Of a stretch of 64,000 bases of DNA, positions 60,396-64,000 are shown in pieces. The position numbers were made by a program, and so were the translations under genes. The first letter of the stretch is position 1; every line of letters starts with the position of its first letter. Source of the stretch: Nicotiana tabacum (taxonomy: Eukaryota > Streptophyta > Magnoliopsida > Solanales > Solanaceae); assembly GCF_000715075.1 (NCBI RefSeq), contig NC_134094.1:84583120-84647119 (forward strand). The letters run 5' to 3'. The notes under the pieces were generated by a model. That model saw only the letters and a program-made list of their open reading frames with translations. It was not told where the DNA came from and ran no database searches.

Positions 60396-61726
60396 CAGCC
60401 ATTAGAGGAATTAAAACGATATCTATCGAGCAAGCCACTGCTTCATACTCCAAAAACAGACGAAAATCTTTGCTTATACTTGACAGTATCGGAAATTGCG
60501 GTAAGCGGTGTCCTAGTTCGAGAAGAGCAAGGTACGCAATTTCCCATTTATTATATAAGCCGAACCTTAGAGAAGCAGAAACTAGATATCCACACCTAAA
60601 AAAATTAGCACTTGCACTGATAAGCGCCTCTAGAAAGTTAAGACCTTACTTTCAATGTCATCCCATATGCGTATTAACCACTTACCCGCTTTGTAATATT
60701 TTGCACAAGCCCGAACTATCAGGCCGATTGGCCAAATGGGCAGTCGAACTCAGCAGGTACGACATCGAGTATCAATCCCGTGCGGCCATCAAGTCTCAAA
60801 TTTTAGCAGACTTCGTGGACGATTTCATGCCGACCCTCGTACCCGAAGTCGAAAAAGAATTCTTATTAAAGTCGGGTACGTCATCGGGGGTATGGACCCT
60901 TTTTACAGACTGGGCTTCGAACGTGAAGGGGTCCGGGCTAGGCATCATTTTAAAGCCACCCATGGGTAACACTATTAGGCAATCTATCAAAACTACTAGG
61001 TTGACTAACAACGAGGCCGAGTATGAGGCCATGATTGCAGGTCTCGAGCTAGCTAAAAGCTTGGGAGCAGAAGTCATTGAAGCCAAGTGTGACTCTTTGC
61101 TGGTAGTAAATCAAGTAAACAACACCTTCGAAGTTCGAGAAGATAGAATGCAAAAGTATTTGGACAAACTGCAGGTCACTTTGCACCATTTCAAAGAATG
61201 GACTTTACAGCATGTTCCACGAGAGCAGAATAGTGAGGCTGATGCACTTGTAAATTTAGGATCATCGGTCGATGAAGGCGAAATAAGCTCGGGGACTATC
61301 GTTAAACTCTCGAGATCCGTGATCGAAGAAGGTCATGCCGAAATAAATTCTACGAGCCTAACCTGGGATTGGAGGAATAAGTATATTGAATACTTAAAGA
61401 ATGGAAAGCTCCCATCAGACCCTAAAAATTCGAGGGCCCTACGAACCAAAGCTGCTCGATTCACATTAACTGCAGATGGGGCGCTATATCGAAGGACATT
61501 CGATGGACCATTGGCAGTATGCTTAGGTCCAAGAGACACCAACTACATCCTACGGGAAGTGCACGAGGGCACTTATGGGAATCACTCCGGTGCCAATTCA
61601 TTAGTTCGAAAAATAATCAGGGCAGGGTATTATTGGATCGATATGGGCAAAGATGCAAAGGAGTTTGTTCGAAAATGTGACAAATATCAAAGGTTTGCAC
61701 CAATGATCCATCAGCCCGGAGAGTAA
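60287..61726 (+). pseudogene. Tat-type RNase H, second (archaeal-type) RNase H and integrase zinc finger
   Basis: This 479-codon frame is the longest in the window. After the frameshift from RT near 60390 it contains retroviral-type RNase H remnants (RYPHLKKLALALISASRKLRPYFQCHPI, WAVELSRYDIEYQSR). An archaeal-type RNase H follows at about 60895-61260 with acidic positions FTDWAS, NNEAEYEAMIAGLELA, AKCDSLLVVNQV and SEADAL. The integrase zinc finger (VHEGTYGNHSGANS..., VRKCDKYQRF) comes last; its final Cys reads Tyr. A stop ends it at 61726. Confidence 0.9.
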
Positions 61727-61756
61727 CTTCACTCAGTCCTATCCCCATGGCCATTC

Positions 61757-62609
61757 ATGAAATGGGGAATGGATATCGTCGGTCCTCTGCCATCAGCCCC
61801 AGGTAAAGCTAAGTTCATTTTATTTATGACTGACTCTTTCTCTAAATGGGTTGAAGCACAGGCATACGTGAAAGTAAGAGAGAAAAAGGCTATAGACTTT
61901 ATCTGGGATCATATCTTATGTCGATTCGGGATACCCACCGAAATAGTGTATGACAATGGGAAACAGTTTGTCGGCAGCAAAGTAATGAAATTCCTCGAAG
62001 ACCACAAAATAAAAAGAATATTATCAACACCATATCACCCTAGTGGGAACGGACAAGGCCAAATCAACGAACAAAACTATCATTCAAAACCCAAAGAAGA
62101 GGCTGAACGACGCTAAAGGAAAATGGAGAGAAATTCTACCCGAAGTCCTTTGGGCATATCGAACAACATCAATATCTAGTACGGGGGCAACCCCATTCTC
62201 CTTAGTATATGGCTCCAAAGCCTTGATTCCAGTCGAAGTCGGGGAACCCAGTGCCAGGTTTTGATATACAACGGAAGAGTCAAATAATGAGGCTATGAAC
62301 ACTAGCCTCGAATTATCGGATGAAAAATGAGAAGTTGCTCTCGTCTAATTGGCCACCCAAAAGAAGCGAATCAAAAGATACTATAATCGAAGAACCAAGC
62401 TTCGCCATTTTAAACTCGGGGACTTAGTGTTAAGTAAAGTCACCCTCAGTACCCGAAATCCAAACGAAGGAAAACTAGGATCGAACTGGGAAAGACCGTA
62501 TCAGGTTCTCGAAAACGTCGAAAAAGGATCATACAAGCTCTGTATTATAAACGGCAAACAACCATCAAGCAATTGGAATGTGTCACACCTAAAACGATAC
62601 TACTGCTAA
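61757..62609 (+). pseudogene. Tat-type integrase core and C-terminus
   Basis: Frames at 61757-62116, 62043-62264 and 62349-62609 give the core (KWGMDIVGPLP, then VYDNGKQFVGS) and, after a frameshift near 62080, WREILPEVLWAYRTT and GATPFSLVYGSKALIPVE. The last frame has YYNRRTKLRHFKLGDLVL and ends with WNVSHLKRYYC. The third catalytic acidic position appears lost next to the frameshift, where Lys is read. No chromodomain is present, as expected for Tat. Confidence 0.88.
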
Positions 62610-63125
62610 GGTACGACCCTCCCATATTCATTTAAATTTCGAAACTAACCCCTACAGGAGTCTGATCAGGAGCTAGGATGGATCCTTCAATACGAAGCCC
62701 TAGATTTGGAAGCATGCGTTGCACTCTTTTTCCCTTAGACCGGTTTTATTCCAAATGAATTTTTCGGCAAGGTTTTTAATAAGGTAACCAATGATCGTGC
62801 TAAACTTAGAAACAATTTGACAGTATCCGAGGCATCTTTACAATCGACCTCGAATACTGGGGGGGCATTAGCCCTCAAATATATCAAGTTCTGATGCAAG
62901 ACAGTTATTTTGTAACAACAGGGTTCCAATAGGAAAAGTTGTAAGAGCCAAATGGTCAAAACGAACCATGCTCATGTAGTTGGCCCGAGCCCTGACGCAA
63001 AACATGAACAAATGTATAATGACTTGCAAAGAAAGTTATCTTCTTTACCGATATCTTATATCCAAGAAAAAAATCCTCTATTTAGAGATTTATTATGCAA
63101 ACAGGATTGAGATAAATCTCCGAGT
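62610..63125 (+). other. Non-coding 3' region of the Tat-type element
   Basis: About 500 bases follow the last integrase codon and precede the tandem array. They hold only short frames of no recognisable character (for example 62980-63252, which runs into the array). Tat/Ogre-type elements usually carry a long untranslated 3' region here. Confidence 0.6.
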
Positions 63126-63838
63126 CCGAGCAAGCACTCACTCGACCATTACTCCTACGGGCTACATTACTTCGAGTTCGAAATCACTCATTCAACTATT
63201 AAGCCAAAAGGCTACATTACTTCGAGTTCGAAATCACTCACTTGACTATTAAGCCTACGGGCTACATTACTTCGAGTTCGAATCACTCACTCGACTATTA
63301 AGCCTACGGGCTACATTACTTCGAGTTCGAAATCACTCACTCTACTATTAAGCCTACGGGCTACATTACTTCGAGTTTGAAATCACTCACTTGACTTTAA
63401 GCCTACAGGCTACATTACTTCAAGTTCGAATCACTCTCTCGACTATTAAGCCTACGGGCTACATTACTTCGAATTCAAATCACTCACTCGACTATTAAGC
63501 CTACAGGCTACTTACTTCGAGTTCGAATCACTCACTCGACTATTAAGCTTACGGGCTACATTACTTCGAGTTCGAGTCACTCACTCGACTATTAAGCCTA
63601 TGGGCTACATTACTTCGAGTTCGAAATCACTCATTCGACTATTAAGCCTACGGGCTACATTACTTCGAGTTCAAAATCACTCACTTGACTATTAAGCCTA
63701 CGGGATACATTACTTCGAGTTCGAATCACTCACTCGACTATTAAGCCTACGGGCTACATTACTTCGAGTTCGAATCACTCACTCGGCTATTAAGCCTACA
63801 TGCTACATTACTTCGAGTTCGAATTACTCACTCGACTA
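63126..63838 (+). repeat. 49-50 bp tandem array, about 14 units, in the Tat 3' region
   Basis: Each unit reads approximately CTCGACTATTAAGCCTACGG then GCTACATTACTTCGAGTTCG and AATCACTCA. Units of 49 and 50 bp alternate by one A in GAAATCAC or GAATCAC. The first unit or two are divergent. The array begins about 500 bases after the integrase end. Confidence 0.95.
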
Positions 63839-64000
63839 AATTTCCTAAAGCCTTACGAAAACCTTCATAAGGCAGAAAATAAAGGCAAGTATTTAAAGGA
63901 AAAAATATTTATATATACATACAAGATTGTTTACAAGATTAGTTACAACATACAAAATGGAAACTAAGGGCTAAGTTTCTTGGTTATCTCTGAGGGCTAA
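63839..64000 (+). other. Sequence after the tandem array, to the window edge
   Basis: An AT-rich stretch within the same Tat-type element. No LTR start or polypurine tract is identified before the window ends. Confidence 0.5.

Larger units (their letters stand above)
56173..64000 (+). mobile_element. Ty3/gypsy element of the Tat type, decayed, cut by the window end
   Basis: Order: 5' LTR (56173-56868), primer-binding region, gag, protease, RT, RNase H, a second archaeal-type RNase H, integrase, then a long 3' non-coding part with a tandem array. A second RNase H domain placed between the usual RNase H and integrase is the hallmark of the plant Tat lineage. At least five frameshifts and several stops break the coding region. 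The 3' LTR is not identified before base 64000. Confidence 0.9.

Noticed and set aside
63126..63838. Regularly spaced repeat that might suggest a CRISPR array
   Set aside because: Units are contiguous with no unique spacers, and the DNA is clearly plant nuclear.

Overview
The window is plant nuclear DNA, almost certainly from a Solanaceae species and most likely Nicotiana. It is AT-rich and carries two intron-containing genes with canonical GT-AG splicing. One is for plastid enoyl-ACP reductase, the other for the SMC5/6 kleisin NSE4. It also holds tobacco-type TS SINEs and deeply nested LTR retrotransposons whose ends read TGTAACGACCC or GGGTCGTGACA, a signature familiar from Solanaceae chromoviruses. 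The organism call is inference from these features.

Left part (1-39883): a nest of retroelements. Bases 1-1033 are a second copy, about 94% identical by eye, of the DNA directly upstream of the enoyl-ACP reductase gene. A minus-strand Ty1/copia element starts at 1034. It is split by a solo LTR (1945-2682 plus 14127-16950, target duplication AAGAA). That solo LTR is itself split by a complete but decayed minus-strand Ty3/gypsy chromovirus (2683-14126, LTRs of about 3.1 kb, target duplication GTAAC/GTAAT). The copia gag is cut at 20180 by an unusual array of a pol-less, long-LTR element: LTR, internal, LTR, internal, LTR (20180-36787), with LTRs of about 4.6 kb and a short internal domain holding only gag and protease remnants. 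A truncated LTR of another family (36788-39883) follows and carries a TS SINE with a 17-bp target duplication.

Middle part (39884-52403): a long TA microsatellite, the intact upstream segment, and the enoyl-ACP reductase gene on the plus strand (12 coding exons, 389 codons). The NSE4 gene lies convergently on the minus strand (7 coding exons, 383 codons). The reading frame closes exactly across all splice sites in both. NSE4 intron 1 hosts an antisense RTE-type LINE, which has itself received a truncated TS SINE.

Right part (52404-64000): about 1.9 kb without recognisable content, a second LINE 3' fragment interrupted by a Helitron-like insert, then a plus-strand Ty3/gypsy element of the Tat type. 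That element has a 5' LTR, gag, protease, RT, two RNase H domains and integrase in broken frames, followed by about 14 copies of a 49-bp tandem repeat. It runs off the window end.

Only the two host genes look functional. All element proteins are broken by stops and frameshifts. I found no tRNA or rRNA gene and no evidence for a new enzymatic system. The most unusual features are the pol-less LTR array and the duplicated gene-upstream segment that brackets the whole 39-kb nest. All identity figures are estimates by eye.
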